Origin: Roseateles violae
Lineage (GTDB): Bacteria > Pseudomonadota > Gammaproteobacteria > Burkholderiales > Burkholderiaceae_C
DNA: 64,000 nt
Assembly: GCF_030410485.1 (NCBI RefSeq)
Contig: NZ_JAUHHC010000004.1
Location: 186,001 to 250,000, forward strand
Reading direction: 5' to 3'
The notes beneath the pieces were generated by a model. The model did no database searches. It saw only the letters and a program-made list of their open reading frames with translations, and was not told the origin of the DNA. Position numbers and translations under genes: made by a program. Positions 31,387-39,590 of the stretch are shown here, piece after piece (within the stretch, counting starts at the first letter, position 1; every line of letters starts with the position of its first letter).

Positions 31387-32334
31387 ATGACGCAGCAAGC
31401 CTCTCTCCATCCCATGCTCAACGTCGCCATCAAGGCGGCACGTGCAGCCGGTGCCATCATCAACCGCGCTTCGCTGGACCTCGACATCCTGAAGATCAAC
31501 ACGAAGTCGCCCAATGACTTCGTCACCGAGGTGGACCAGGCGGCTGAAGCAGCGATCATCGAGACCCTGCTTGCGGCCTACCCCGACCACGGCATCCTCG
31601 CTGAAGAGTCCGGCCGCCAGCATGGCGCCAAGCATTCCGAATTCGTCTGGATCATCGATCCGCTGGACGGCACCACCAACTTCATCCACGGCTTCCCGGT
31701 CTACTGCGTGTCGATCGCGCTGGCACACCGCGGCGTCGTCCAGCAGGCGGTCGTCTACGACCCGACCCGCAACGACCTGTTCTACGCGACCAAGGGCCGC
31801 GGCGCCTACCTGAACGACAAGCGCCTGCGCGTGTCCAAGCGCACCCGCATGAGCGACGCGCTGATCGGCACCGGCTTCCCCTTCCGCCGCGGCGACAACT
31901 TCAAGCGCTACGTGAAGATGTTCGAAGAGGTGATGACGCAATGCGCCGGCCTGCGCCGCCCGGGCGCCGCCGCGCTGGATCTCTGCTATGTCGCCGCCGG
32001 CTACTACGACGCCTTCTTCGAGACCGGCCTGAACCCCTGGGACATCGCCGCCGGCTCGCTGATCATCACCGAGGCCGGTGGCCTGATCGGCAACTTCACC
32101 GGCGAGAGCGACTTCCTGCACCAGCGCGAAGTCGTCGCCGGCAGCCCCAAGATCTACGGCCAGATGGTGCAGATCCTGGCGCCGTACACGCGCGTGATCA
32201 AGGAAGAAGAGGCGGCTGAAGCCGCCACGACGAAGACGGCCGCCGACGTCGTCGCCGAAGCGGTCAGCGCGACGGCCGCCGTCGCGCCGAAGAAGCGGGC
32301 GCCGGTGCGGATCAAGAAGAGCGACGCCGAGTAA
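31387..32334 (+). CDS. suhB: Inositol monophosphatase family protein SuhB
   Basis: 315 residues. A Mg2+-dependent phosphatase fold which in E. coli is also a transcription factor of rRNA antitermination. Metal sites: [25 protein letters not shown] and [12 protein letters not shown]. The last 50 residues are an unusual Ala/Lys/Thr-rich tail ([20 protein letters not shown] onward, ending [12 protein letters not shown]) beyond the usual length of about 265. AAGGTAGG lies 12 nt before the ATG. It is preceded by three strong hairpins and followed by a strong terminator. Confidence 0.95.
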   Translation: MTQQASLHPMLNVAIKAARAAGAIINRASLDLDILKINTKSPNDFVTEVDQAAEAAIIETLLAAYPDHGILAEESGRQHGAKHSEFVWIIDPLDGTTNFIHGFPVYCVSIALAHRGVVQQAVVYDPTRNDLFYATKGRGAYLNDKRLRVSKRTRMSDALIGTGFPFRRGDNFKRYVKMFEEVMTQCAGLRRPGAAALDLCYVAAGYYDAFFETGLNPWDIAAGSLIITEAGGLIGNFTGESDFLHQREVVAGSPKIYGQMVQILAPYTRVIKEEEAAEAATTKTAADVVAEAVSATAAVAPKKRAPVRIKKSDAE

Positions 32335-32359
32335 GGCCCAGCCTCTCTTCGTTTCCTTG

Positions 32360-32385
32360 ACAAAGCCCTCGCCCGAGGGCTTTGT
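32360..32385. terminator. Bidirectional terminator between suhB and mshG
   Basis: ACAAAGCCCTC (32360-32370) pairs perfectly with GAGGGCTTTGT (32375-32385), loop GCCC, then GCTTTT. It serves suhB and the convergent minus-strand msh operon. Nearly the same hairpin recurs at 50099-50124 and 51255-51278. Confidence 0.88.
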
Positions 32386-32391
32386 GCTTTT

Positions 32392-33630
32392 CTACTGCGG
32401 CGCTTTCGGATGCAGGGCCGCCTGACCCAGGTCCCACAGCGGCAGGAACACGCCCAGCAGCACGATGCCCACCAGCACCCCCATCACCGCCAGCAGCAGC
32501 GGCTCGATGCTGGCGCTGAGCTTGCTGATCTCGTAGTCGACGTCCTCCTGGTGGATCAGCGCAATCTGTTCCAGCATCGAGTCGATCTCGCCGGTCTGCT
32601 CGCCCACCGAGATCATCTGCAGTTCCAGCGGCGAGAAGATGCCGGCCTGTGAGGCCACCTTGCTTATCGTGTCGCCGCGCTCGACGCCGTGGCGCATCTG
32701 CAGAATGCGCTGCTCGTAATGGGCGTTCTCCACCACCCGCGCCGCCAATGAAAAGGCCTGCACGATGGGCACGCCGCTGCTGACGGCCATGCCGAAGGTG
32801 CGGCAGAAGCGCGCCACCGTCACCTTGGTGAAGATCTTGCCGACGACGGGCAGGCGCAGCTTGAAGCGGTCCCAGGCATAGCGCCCGCGGGGTGCGGCGA
32901 GGACTCTGCGCACGAGGAATACCGCGCCGACCATGGCCGCGATGACCAGCCACCAGTACTCACGCAGGAATTTCGAGGTCGCGATCAGGATCACCGTCAG
33001 CGTTGGCAGATCGGCGTGCAGATTGGCATAGGTCTTGGCGAAGACCGGGATGACGAACACCGTCAATATCGACATGCCGATGCCCAGCGCGCCGAGCACG
33101 AAGCTCGGGTAGCGCACCGCCGACTTCACCTTCTTGCGCATATCGCGGTCGAACTCGATCTGCTGGTACAGCCCCTGGAAGGACTGCTCCAGCTTGCCCG
33201 AGCTCTCGCCGACCCGGATCATGTTGACGTAGAAATCGTTGAAGACCTGCGGATGGCGCGCCAGCGCGGCGCTCAGGTTATTGCCCTTGTCCAGATCCTC
33301 GCGCACCGCCTGCAGGATCTTCGCCAGCGCCTTGCTGCCGGTCGACTTGCGGATGCCGTCCACCGACTCCATCAGCGGCAGGCCGGCGCGCACCATATTG
33401 CCCATCTGCCGCGTGAACATCAGCAGGTCGAGGTCGGCCACCTTGTTCTCGCCGGTCATCCGGGTGAACCATTCCGGCTGCTTGGCCGGCTTGGGCAGGC
33501 TCTTGATCGAGATCGGAAAGATCTCGGTCGCCAGCATCCACTGCGCCACCGCCTGCGCGCTGGTCGACTCGATATTGCCCTGCATCAGCTGGCCCAGCTT
33601 GTTGCGGCCCTTGTAGCGGAAGCTCTCCAT
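32392..33630 (-). CDS. mshG: MSHA pilus inner-membrane platform protein MshG (GspF/PilC family)
   Basis: 412 residues. It has two T2SSF domains (about 70-195 and 275-400), each followed by membrane segments (VLGALGIGMSILTVFVIPVF and LLLAVMGVLVGIVLLGVFLP). It anchors the pilus assembly ATPase in the inner membrane. MESFRYKGRNKLGQLMQGNI is the family N-terminus; GGAGG about 8 nt before the ATG at 33630. It is last in the minus-strand msh operon, 10 nt after mshE. Confidence 0.93.
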   Translation of the reverse strand: MESFRYKGRNKLGQLMQGNIESTSAQAVAQWMLATEIFPISIKSLPKPAKQPEWFTRMTGENKVADLDLLMFTRQMGNMVRAGLPLMESVDGIRKSTGSKALAKILQAVREDLDKGNNLSAALARHPQVFNDFYVNMIRVGESSGKLEQSFQGLYQQIEFDRDMRKKVKSAVRYPSFVLGALGIGMSILTVFVIPVFAKTYANLHADLPTLTVILIATSKFLREYWWLVIAAMVGAVFLVRRVLAAPRGRYAWDRFKLRLPVVGKIFTKVTVARFCRTFGMAVSSGVPIVQAFSLAARVVENAHYEQRILQMRHGVERGDTISKVASQAGIFSPLELQMISVGEQTGEIDSMLEQIALIHQEDVDYEISKLSASIEPLLLAVMGVLVGIVLLGVFLPLWDLGQAALHPKAPQ

Positions 33631-33640
33631 GCTCGCCCTC

Positions 33641-35353
33641 CTATTCGTCCGCGCGCGCGGTGGCGGCAATGGTCATCGCCTCGGCGATCGTCGTCTCGCC
33701 GGCCAGCACCATGGCCGCGGCGCTATGCGCCAGCGTGCGGCGCCCGATCTGCTGACGCGCCAGCCGATCGAACTCGAGGGGGTTGGCGTGCTGCAGCGCC
33801 TGCGCCAGGGCGCTCGTCATCTCCATCACCTCGTGCACGCCGCGCCGGCCGCTGAAGCCCACGCCGTTGCAGCGCGAGCAGCCCCGCCCCCGTCGCAGGC
33901 GCGCTCCGGCGATCTGATCCTCGCTCGCGTAATGCCGCAGCCAAGTCATCTCGTCGGTCGGCGGCGTGGCCGGCTCGGCGCAATAGCCGCACAGCTGGCG
34001 CACCAGCCGCTGCGACACGACGGCCAGCAGCGTCGACGCGACCATGAAGGCCGGCACGCCCATGTCCAGCAGGCGCAGTGGCGTCGAGGGCGCGTCGTTC
34101 GTGTGCAGCGTCGACAAGACCATATGCCCGGTCATTGCCGCACGCACGGCAATCTCGGCCGTCTCCACGTCGCGGATCTCGCCGACCAGCAGGATGTCCG
34201 GGTCCTGACGCAGGAAGGATCGCAGCACGCGCGCGAAGCTCAGCTCGATGCGCTCGTTGATCTGCACCTGGTTGATGCCGGCGATGCGGAACTCCACCGG
34301 GTCCTCGCAGGTCAGGATCTTCACGCCGGGGCTGTTCAGGTCTTCCAGCGCCGCGTAGAGCGTCGTTGTCTTGCCGCTGCCGGTGGGGCCGGTCACCAGC
34401 ACGATGCCGTGCGGCGCCCGTATCGCGCGGTCGAAGCTCTGGAACACCTGCGGCGGCATGAGGGTGTTCAGCGCCTTGCGCTGCTTGCTCTGGCGCAAGA
34501 GCCGCAGCACGACCGATTCGCCGAACTGCGTGGGCATCGTCGACATGCGGATGTCGAAGCGCGATTCGCCCGAGCGCACCGAGAAGCGACCGTCCTGCGG
34601 CAGGCGCCGCTCCGCGATGTCCAGATTGGCCATCAGCTTCAGGCGCACCATCAGCGCCGCCGCGATGCGCGGATCGGCCTCGATCTGCACATGCAGCACG
34701 CCGTCGATGCGGAAGCGCACAACCAGCATCCGCTCCTGCGGCTCGAAATGGATGTCCGAGGCATTGATTCGCGCCGCGTCGTCGAAGATGGTCTGCAGCA
34801 GCTTGACGATGGGCGCGTCGTCGTCGCTGATGGCGCGGCCCATCGAGGTCAGGTCGATCACGTCGTCGCCGAGCTCGCGCTCGACCTCGCGGGCGAACTC
34901 GCCGATCTGCTCGGTCTTGCGATAGATCCGGTCGATCGTGAAGGTCAGCTGCTCGGCCGTGATCACGGCCAGATCGACCGGGCGCTTCAGCGCGATCGCA
35001 AGCTCGTCCTGCGAGCGCAGGTCCGAGGGATGAACGACGCCGACCAGGCAGCTCTCGCCCCGGTCCTCCAGCACCAGCGCCTGAAAGCGCCGGGCCTGCA
35101 GCTCGGACAGCAGGCGAACGACCTCGGGGTGCACGTCGAAGCGCCGCAGGTCGACGAAGGGAATGTCCAGCTGGGTCGCGATCGCCTGCGCCAGCTGTTC
35201 CTCGCTCAGCAGCTTGCGGTCGAGCAGCACGCGCCCCAGCATCTGGCCGCTGAGCTGGTGCTCGGCCAGCGCCGTGGTCAGGTCCTCCTGGCGCAGCAGG
35301 CCCTGCTCCACCAAGGCCGCACCGAGCTTCACATTTCTCGTCGTCGCCAGCAT
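33641..35353 (-). CDS. mshE: MSHA pilus extension ATPase MshE with c-di-GMP-binding MshEN domain
   Basis: 570 residues from the ATG at 35353 (GGAGGGGGA just upstream; a GTG at 35377 is possible). Residues 9-66 form a double MshEN motif: the first copy fits the c-di-GMP consensus RLGx6Gx6Lx3Lx2Q well (K for R, H for Q), the second keeps LG, L and Q. GspE domain: Walker A TGPTGSGKTTT near 321-331, Asp box, Walker B ILLVGEIRD, His box TGHMVLSTLHTND, and a tetracysteine zinc motif (CGYC then CSRC). It powers pilus extension and is probably switched by c-di-GMP. A typical MSHA/T4P retraction ATPase gene is not present here. Confidence 0.93.
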   Translation of the reverse strand: MLATTRNVKLGAALVEQGLLRQEDLTTALAEHQLSGQMLGRVLLDRKLLSEEQLAQAIATQLDIPFVDLRRFDVHPEVVRLLSELQARRFQALVLEDRGESCLVGVVHPSDLRSQDELAIALKRPVDLAVITAEQLTFTIDRIYRKTEQIGEFAREVERELGDDVIDLTSMGRAISDDDAPIVKLLQTIFDDAARINASDIHFEPQERMLVVRFRIDGVLHVQIEADPRIAAALMVRLKLMANLDIAERRLPQDGRFSVRSGESRFDIRMSTMPTQFGESVVLRLLRQSKQRKALNTLMPPQVFQSFDRAIRAPHGIVLVTGPTGSGKTTTLYAALEDLNSPGVKILTCEDPVEFRIAGINQVQINERIELSFARVLRSFLRQDPDILLVGEIRDVETAEIAVRAAMTGHMVLSTLHTNDAPSTPLRLLDMGVPAFMVASTLLAVVSQRLVRQLCGYCAEPATPPTDEMTWLRHYASEDQIAGARLRRGRGCSRCNGVGFSGRRGVHEVMEMTSALAQALQHANPLEFDRLARQQIGRRTLAHSAAAMVLAGETTIAEAMTIAATARADE

Positions 35354-35399
35354 GACTCCCCCTCCGATGCTTTTCACGGCCCGTGGGGCCGCCCTATCC

Positions 35400-37424
35400 T
35401 CAGTTGATCGTCTCCACCCAGGAACCGCTGCGGATCTTGTTGCTCTGCACGATCTCGGGCGTCACCTCCACACCCTTGAGGCAGACAAAGCCGGCCGACC
35501 AGGAGGTCTGCGTCGCGCCGAGCGTGCGCGTCAGCGTGAACTGGGTGCTGCCGCTCTTGTTGAAGAAGGCGCAAGTACCGCCACAAAGCGTCGCATTCGA
35601 GAGCGGCGTCGTCGGTCGTTGCGACAGCGTGTAAGCGGTGGCCGTAGGCGTTCCTGTCACCTTGGTGGCCGTGGCGCCGGCGCCGGTGGCGAAGGCGCCC
35701 GTACCCGTGCTCGCCTTCAAGGCCAGCGTCGTGCCGGTGACCGGCGCCGTTGCGCTGGTAGCCGTGTTCACGTTGACGCCGTCGGACTGGAGGCTCGACG
35801 AGGCCAGGTATTGCGCAGTGTCGATCGTGTAGGTGCCGGTCCCTCCGGTGCCCGTACCCAGGGCCGTGATCGTTCCCTTGGCGGTGGCGCTGGTTCCCGC
35901 GATGACGAAGATCTTGTCGCCGAGGGCCAGGCCCGGGGTAGGCGCGGCCGTGACCGTGAGCGAGGTGCTCGGCACACCCATGGCGACCGAGGTGCTCTTG
36001 CCGTTCGCGCCGGCGGCCGGCGAACAGGATGCAGTGCTGGAGACCGTGTAGCTCGATCCAGCCGCGACGATGGTGCAGACCTTGAAGGTCGGCGTCGAGC
36101 CGATGTAGATCGTGTCGCCCACATTGAGCGATCCCGTCAGGCCCGTGATCGACAGCGAGGTGCTGTTGTTGTTGATGCTCCCTGTGAACGCCGTGCCGAT
36201 ATAGCCGGTCACTCGCGCACCCGAATACACGTCGGCAGCCGACAGATAGTCGCTGTTGCGCGCGTACCAGATCGACGAATAGACATTCGTCGGCGGGCCG
36301 GGCGAGGTCGTGCTCGGGTACTTGTGCTGGCCGTCGACATTGAGCAGGCTGCTCATGGCGATGTTGTTGCCGCTGCTGCTGTTGAAGGTCACCGCCGTCG
36401 TGTCCTCGCTGAGGGCCGTGGCGGCGCTGGCCAGGCCCAGCACCAGGATGTCTCCGCCATAGCACCAGGACGTGCAGCTCTGCGAACTGGCCGTGGCCGG
36501 ATCGCTGCAGACCTCGGCATTCGAGTTGGTGGCCGTGCCGTCGTTGGTCGTGCCGGTGGATCCGGCCGGCTGTTTCTGCTGGGTGCCGCCAGCCCAGTAC
36601 GCGGCTCCATTGAGCGTGCCGGCGGCGGTGGTGCGCCGCCCGGTCACCGTCGGCGCGGCGCTGTTGCCGCGGAACAGCACGCCGACCTGGGCCAGGTTCT
36701 CGGTGACCTGGGTCTGGTAGATCGCATAGCTGCCGTTGGCCGGGATCGTGACGATATTGCCCATGCTCTCGATGGAGTTCTGACCATTCATCGAGTTGTC
36801 CCAGGCCAGTGCGCAGGCCGAGCCGGCCGAGCACACGGCGCCGCTGGACTGCCCCTGGTGCAGGGCCGCCAGATTGAACAGCGCCACCGCCGGCACGGCA
36901 AAGGGGTTGCGCAGGTTCAGCTTCCAGTTGACGGTGGGCGTGTTGTCGCAATCGGTCGTGGCCGCGTCGCAGGTCGCGCCGCTCAGGGTATTGAGCGAAA
37001 GCCCCGAACTCAGGATGCGAGTGGCGCTGCCCACCGTGCCCGTCGATGTGAGCTGGCAGGCCGTGCAAGGCGTTCCGCCGCCGCTGTTGCAGCTCGCCGG
37101 CGTCGACACGGCGCTCAGCGTCACCGTGCCGCGTCCCAGCGAATAGCTGCCGGCCATGCCGGTGCAGACCGAGTCGGTCAGCACATTGGCCGCATTCAGA
37201 ATGCCCCGGCCCTTCTCCAGGCCGCTCTCGGCCAGAAACAAGGCCGCCGTGCTGTCCGACTGCCGCACCGTGTCCACCGTGTTGGCACCTGCGATGTTAT
37301 GCATCTGCGCCAGCACGAAGATCACCGTGGCGATCAGGAAGATCAGCGCCAGCACCGTGGCCAGGCCACGCTGGCCGCCGGCCGTCATCCTGAGCGAGGA
37401 CATCGACGCCGGCTTCATCGTCAT
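35400..37424 (-). CDS. Large PilX/MshP-type pilus protein
   Basis: 674 residues. The N-terminus QRGLATVLALIFLIATVIFV (about 18-37) is a PilX_N-type membrane helix followed by DTVRQSDSTAALFLAESGLE, as in MshP/PilX, which are usually 150-200 residues. Here there is a huge Ser/Thr/Gly/Ala-rich ectodomain with paired cysteines (CNSGGGTPCTAC, CSDPATASSQSCTSWC, CGGTC), resembling a tip adhesin. The C-terminus FVCLKGVEVTPEIVQSNKI looks like the conserved end of the PilX family. By position it is mshP. It overlaps mshO (ATGA) and precedes mshE by 46 nt. Confidence 0.82.
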   Translation of the reverse strand: MTMKPASMSSLRMTAGGQRGLATVLALIFLIATVIFVLAQMHNIAGANTVDTVRQSDSTAALFLAESGLEKGRGILNAANVLTDSVCTGMAGSYSLGRGTVTLSAVSTPASCNSGGGTPCTACQLTSTGTVGSATRILSSGLSLNTLSGATCDAATTDCDNTPTVNWKLNLRNPFAVPAVALFNLAALHQGQSSGAVCSAGSACALAWDNSMNGQNSIESMGNIVTIPANGSYAIYQTQVTENLAQVGVLFRGNSAAPTVTGRRTTAAGTLNGAAYWAGGTQQKQPAGSTGTTNDGTATNSNAEVCSDPATASSQSCTSWCYGGDILVLGLASAATALSEDTTAVTFNSSSGNNIAMSSLLNVDGQHKYPSTTSPGPPTNVYSSIWYARNSDYLSAADVYSGARVTGYIGTAFTGSINNNSTSLSITGLTGSLNVGDTIYIGSTPTFKVCTIVAAGSSYTVSSTASCSPAAGANGKSTSVAMGVPSTSLTVTAAPTPGLALGDKIFVIAGTSATAKGTITALGTGTGGTGTYTIDTAQYLASSSLQSDGVNVNTATSATAPVTGTTLALKASTGTGAFATGAGATATKVTGTPTATAYTLSQRPTTPLSNATLCGGTCAFFNKSGSTQFTLTRTLGATQTSWSAGFVCLKGVEVTPEIVQSNKIRSGSWVETIN

Positions 37425-37972
37425 GAGTTCCGCAAGGCAACCAGCGTGCGCAGCGCGGTGCTCGGTCCGCTCGGATTCACCGTCAGCGTCAGTTCGACGA
37501 AACGGAGGTCGCCGGTGCCGGTCGCCACCGTCGTCGCATCGGACTGCAGATAACGCATGCTCAGCGTGGCCGGATTCGCCAGCGCAGCGCTGGCCGCCGT
37601 GGAATAGCCGAGCATCACGGCGCCGCTGCTGGGCCAGACGGTCACCGTCATGTCGCCCGTGGCGCAGCTCGAGTTGTAGCTGCTGCCGCTGGGCGTCTTC
37701 CTGAACGCCAGCGTCGTGGCGCTGAAGGGTGTGCTGACGCAGTAGACGCCGCCGGCGGTGTCGTATTTGACTTCGCGGATCTCGCGTGCCAGCCGCTCCA
37801 GCGCATAGCGCGCCTGGGCGATGCCGGCGTTGTCCGCGTCGACCAGGCGCATGGTCGCGAAGCTGTCCACCCAGATGCGCGAACCGGCACCGGCCAGCAG
37901 CCCGAGCAGCGCCACCGAGATGATCAGCTCGACCAGGGTGTAGCCGCGGATCCGCTCGCGCTGGCGTGCCAT
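37421..37972 (-). CDS. mshO: Minor prepilin, MshO-like
   Basis: 183 residues. The type IV prepilin leader is MARQRERIRG cut before YTLVELIISVALLGLL, with Glu at +5. It is probably part of the minor-pilin priming complex. The body has one cysteine pair (VYCVST, SSCATG). By order (A-C-D-O-P) and leader it corresponds to mshO; sequence identity to Vibrio MshO cannot be judged here. It starts 1 nt after the mshD stop region and overlaps the large PilX-type gene by 4 nt. Confidence 0.82.
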   Translation of the reverse strand: MARQRERIRGYTLVELIISVALLGLLAGAGSRIWVDSFATMRLVDADNAGIAQARYALERLAREIREVKYDTAGGVYCVSTPFSATTLAFRKTPSGSSYNSSCATGDMTVTVWPSSGAVMLGYSTAASAALANPATLSMRYLQSDATTVATGTGDLRFVELTLTVNPSGPSTALRTLVALRNS

Positions 37973-37973
37973 C

Positions 37974-38393
37974 TCAGTAGTTCGACAGTTGCAGGGTCAG
38001 CGCCGGCAGGCTGCTGCTTCCCTTGGTGATCGAGATCGTGGCCGTGCAGCTCGCGCTGGAACAGCTCGTCACCACGCTGTTGGCCGCATCGCGCAAGACC
38101 ACGCCGGGCGCCCCGAATCCGTAGCCGCCGAGGCCGCTGCAGATCGTGGCGCTGTCGATGGCGGCATAGCCGGCTCCATTGCGACGGGTAGCCAGCAGCT
38201 TCTCGGCGCACTGCTGCTGCAGTTGCAGGCCCACGACCCGGTCGCGGTTCGTTGTCTGACGGCTGAACAGATCGCGCTGCAAGCTCAGGATGCCACCCGC
38301 CGCCATCGCCAGCAGACCGGCTGCGATAAGGGTCTCGAACAAGGTGAAGCCGCGTTCGCGGTGCAGCAGGCGGGCGTGGCGGCCTTGGCTCAT
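37974..38393 (-). CDS. mshD: Minor prepilin, MshD-like
   Basis: 139 residues. Prepilin leader ending RERG before FTLFETLIAAGLLAMAAGG, with Glu at +5, GspI/PilV-like. The body contains QLQQQCAEKLLATRRNGAGY and a late cysteine pair (SCSSASCTATIS). By gene order it is mshD. It overlaps mshC by 4 nt (ATGA) and precedes mshO by 1 nt. Confidence 0.8.
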   Translation of the reverse strand: MSQGRHARLLHRERGFTLFETLIAAGLLAMAAGGILSLQRDLFSRQTTNRDRVVGLQLQQQCAEKLLATRRNGAGYAAIDSATICSGLGGYGFGAPGVVLRDAANSVVTSCSSASCTATISITKGSSSLPALTLQLSNY

Positions 38394-38857
38394 GGCCCCA
38401 CCGTGACGCGGCCGGTCTGCGCCGCCACGCTGACGGTCGTGCTGACGCCGCCAACGCTGACCGAGTAGCTGGTGCTGCTGCCCAGGGGGATGCCATTCAC
38501 ATTGCTGGGCTGGCCCAGGGTGTTGAAGTAGAGCGCGCTGCCCGAGCCCAGCGATGCGCCCTGCGACAGCGCACCGGTGAAGTCGCTGCCGCAGGGCGTG
38601 CTGCCGGTCGTGCAGGCGACCGCGTAGCTGCCGTTGGCACCGCTGCTGGTGATCGAAAAGCGCATGCGCCGGCCCGAGGTATAGGCCAGCGCCTGCGCGC
38701 GCCGCAGATCGCTGGCCAGGGTCTCGGCCTGCGAGCCGCGGGTCAACGCGGCCGGCGAGCTGATCTTCATCACCGCATAGGCGCTGAGGATGCTCAGCAG
38801 GCCTAGAGCCAGCGTCATTTCGAGAAGGGTGTGGCCGGTCAGGCTAATGCGGCGCAT
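38390..38857 (-). CDS. mshC: Minor prepilin, MshC-like (GspH type)
   Basis: 155 residues from the ATG at 38857. A short leader MRRISLTG precedes HTLLEMTLALGLLSILSAYA, with Glu at +5. The body ETLASDLRRAQALAYTSGRR is GspH-like; two cysteines (ACTTGSTPCG) may form a disulfide. The reading frame is open for 44 codons upstream but without a prepilin-type start. By order it is mshC. It lies 91 nt after mshA with a hairpin between. Confidence 0.82.
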   Translation of the reverse strand: MRRISLTGHTLLEMTLALGLLSILSAYAVMKISSPAALTRGSQAETLASDLRRAQALAYTSGRRMRFSITSSGANGSYAVACTTGSTPCGSDFTGALSQGASLGSGSALYFNTLGQPSNVNGIPLGSSTSYSVSVGGVSTTVSVAAQTGRVTVGP

Positions 38858-38898
38858 ATCGAGTCCCGGCGGACACGTAATGAATGACAGGACTTTGA

Positions 38899-38937
38899 CG
38901 AGGCAACGACTAGCGCAAAGCGCCAACCGTGGCCTCG
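38899..38937 (-). other. Hairpin between mshA and mshC
   Basis: CGAGGC (38899-38904) pairs with GCCTCG (38932-38937) and an inner GCGC-AAA-GCGC stem lies at 38913-38923. There is no U-run. It may stabilise the 3' end of mshA mRNA or partly terminate, which would raise pilin over minor-pilin output. Confidence 0.4.
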
Positions 38938-38948
38938 AACACGATGAC

Positions 38949-39332
38949 TCAGGTCGCGCCGTAGGCCTTGAAAGTGACCGTTGCGCCACCTGTGATCACT
39001 ACGGTGCAACTGCCCTGAACACCGTTGGCCAGCGCGGCCGTGGGAATCGTGTACAGCACGGGGTCCGGGTTGTCGATCAACGCCGCCAGGTCGTCGCACT
39101 TCGTGACAGCGACTCCGCCAGGAGGCGAGTTCTGCCGCAGCGCGTAATTGGTTGACGAAGCCGAGGCGGCCGCGGCTGCAATACCGTTAGCTACACCCTT
39201 CTTCGCCTCATCCGACATACCGGTGAACTTCGGAATCGCGACCGCGGCCAGGATGCCGAGGATGACGATCACGATGATCAGCTCGATAAGCGTGAAGCCC
39301 GCTTGCGACGTCTTGCGAAGAAACGAATTCAT
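38949..39332 (-). CDS. mshA: MSHA-type major pilin MshA
   Basis: 127 residues from the ATG at 39332 (GGAGA 6 nt upstream; the ATG at 39344 is not supported). The leader MNSFLRKTSQAG is cut before FTLIELIIVIVILGILAAVA, with Glu at +5: a type IVa prepilin. After the N-terminal helix, C79 and C109 bound the disulfide loop. The predicted mature pilin is only 115 residues. It is first in the minus-strand msh operon; three phased GACAG motifs lie just upstream. Confidence 0.92.
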   Translation of the reverse strand: MNSFLRKTSQAGFTLIELIIVIVILGILAAVAIPKFTGMSDEAKKGVANGIAAAAASASSTNYALRQNSPPGGVAVTKCDDLAALIDNPDPVLYTIPTAALANGVQGSCTVVITGGATVTFKAYGAT

Positions 39333-39353
39333 ATGAATCTCCATCCAATATTC

Positions 39354-39381
39354 AGACAGGTTTAAGACAGGTTTCCGACAG
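39354..39381 (-). promoter_or_regulatory. Phased direct repeats upstream of mshA
   Basis: GACAG occurs at 39355-39359, 39366-39370 and 39377-39381, exactly 11 bp apart; the first two are embedded in a perfect 10-bp repeat AGACAGGTTT (39354-39363 and 39365-39374). Such helically phased direct repeats are typical of activator or repressor binding. They lie 22-49 nt before the mshA start, so they overlap the probable promoter or the early leader. Confidence 0.55.
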
Positions 39382-39400
39382 ACAAATCAGCCGTTATGTC

Positions 39401-39418
39401 GACCACGACCTTGTGGTC
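39401..39418. promoter_or_regulatory. Palindrome in the mshA/mshI control region
   Basis: GACCAC-N6-GTGGTC, a perfect 6+6 inverted repeat with a 6-nt spacer, in the 258-bp divergent region. It is operator-like; no binder is known. No convincing sigma-54 or sigma-70 pair was found nearby. Confidence 0.4.
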
Positions 39419-39590
39419 CAGCGCAATGTAGTCACGTGAATTTCTGCACGCAATACCCGACTCCCCCGACCAAAGGGTGCTCAGGGTTTTCCTCTCGCCC
39501 GAAGCAGCCATCGTCGCTAGCATGAATTGGATCTAGGCCCCGCGCATGGCGCATGCAGCGCGGAAGGCAGCAAGGCAAGGACCAAAATAC

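Noticed and set aside
39333-39590. Sigma-54 promoter before mshA
   Set aside because: No TGGC-N8-TTGC match with correct spacing was found on either strand.
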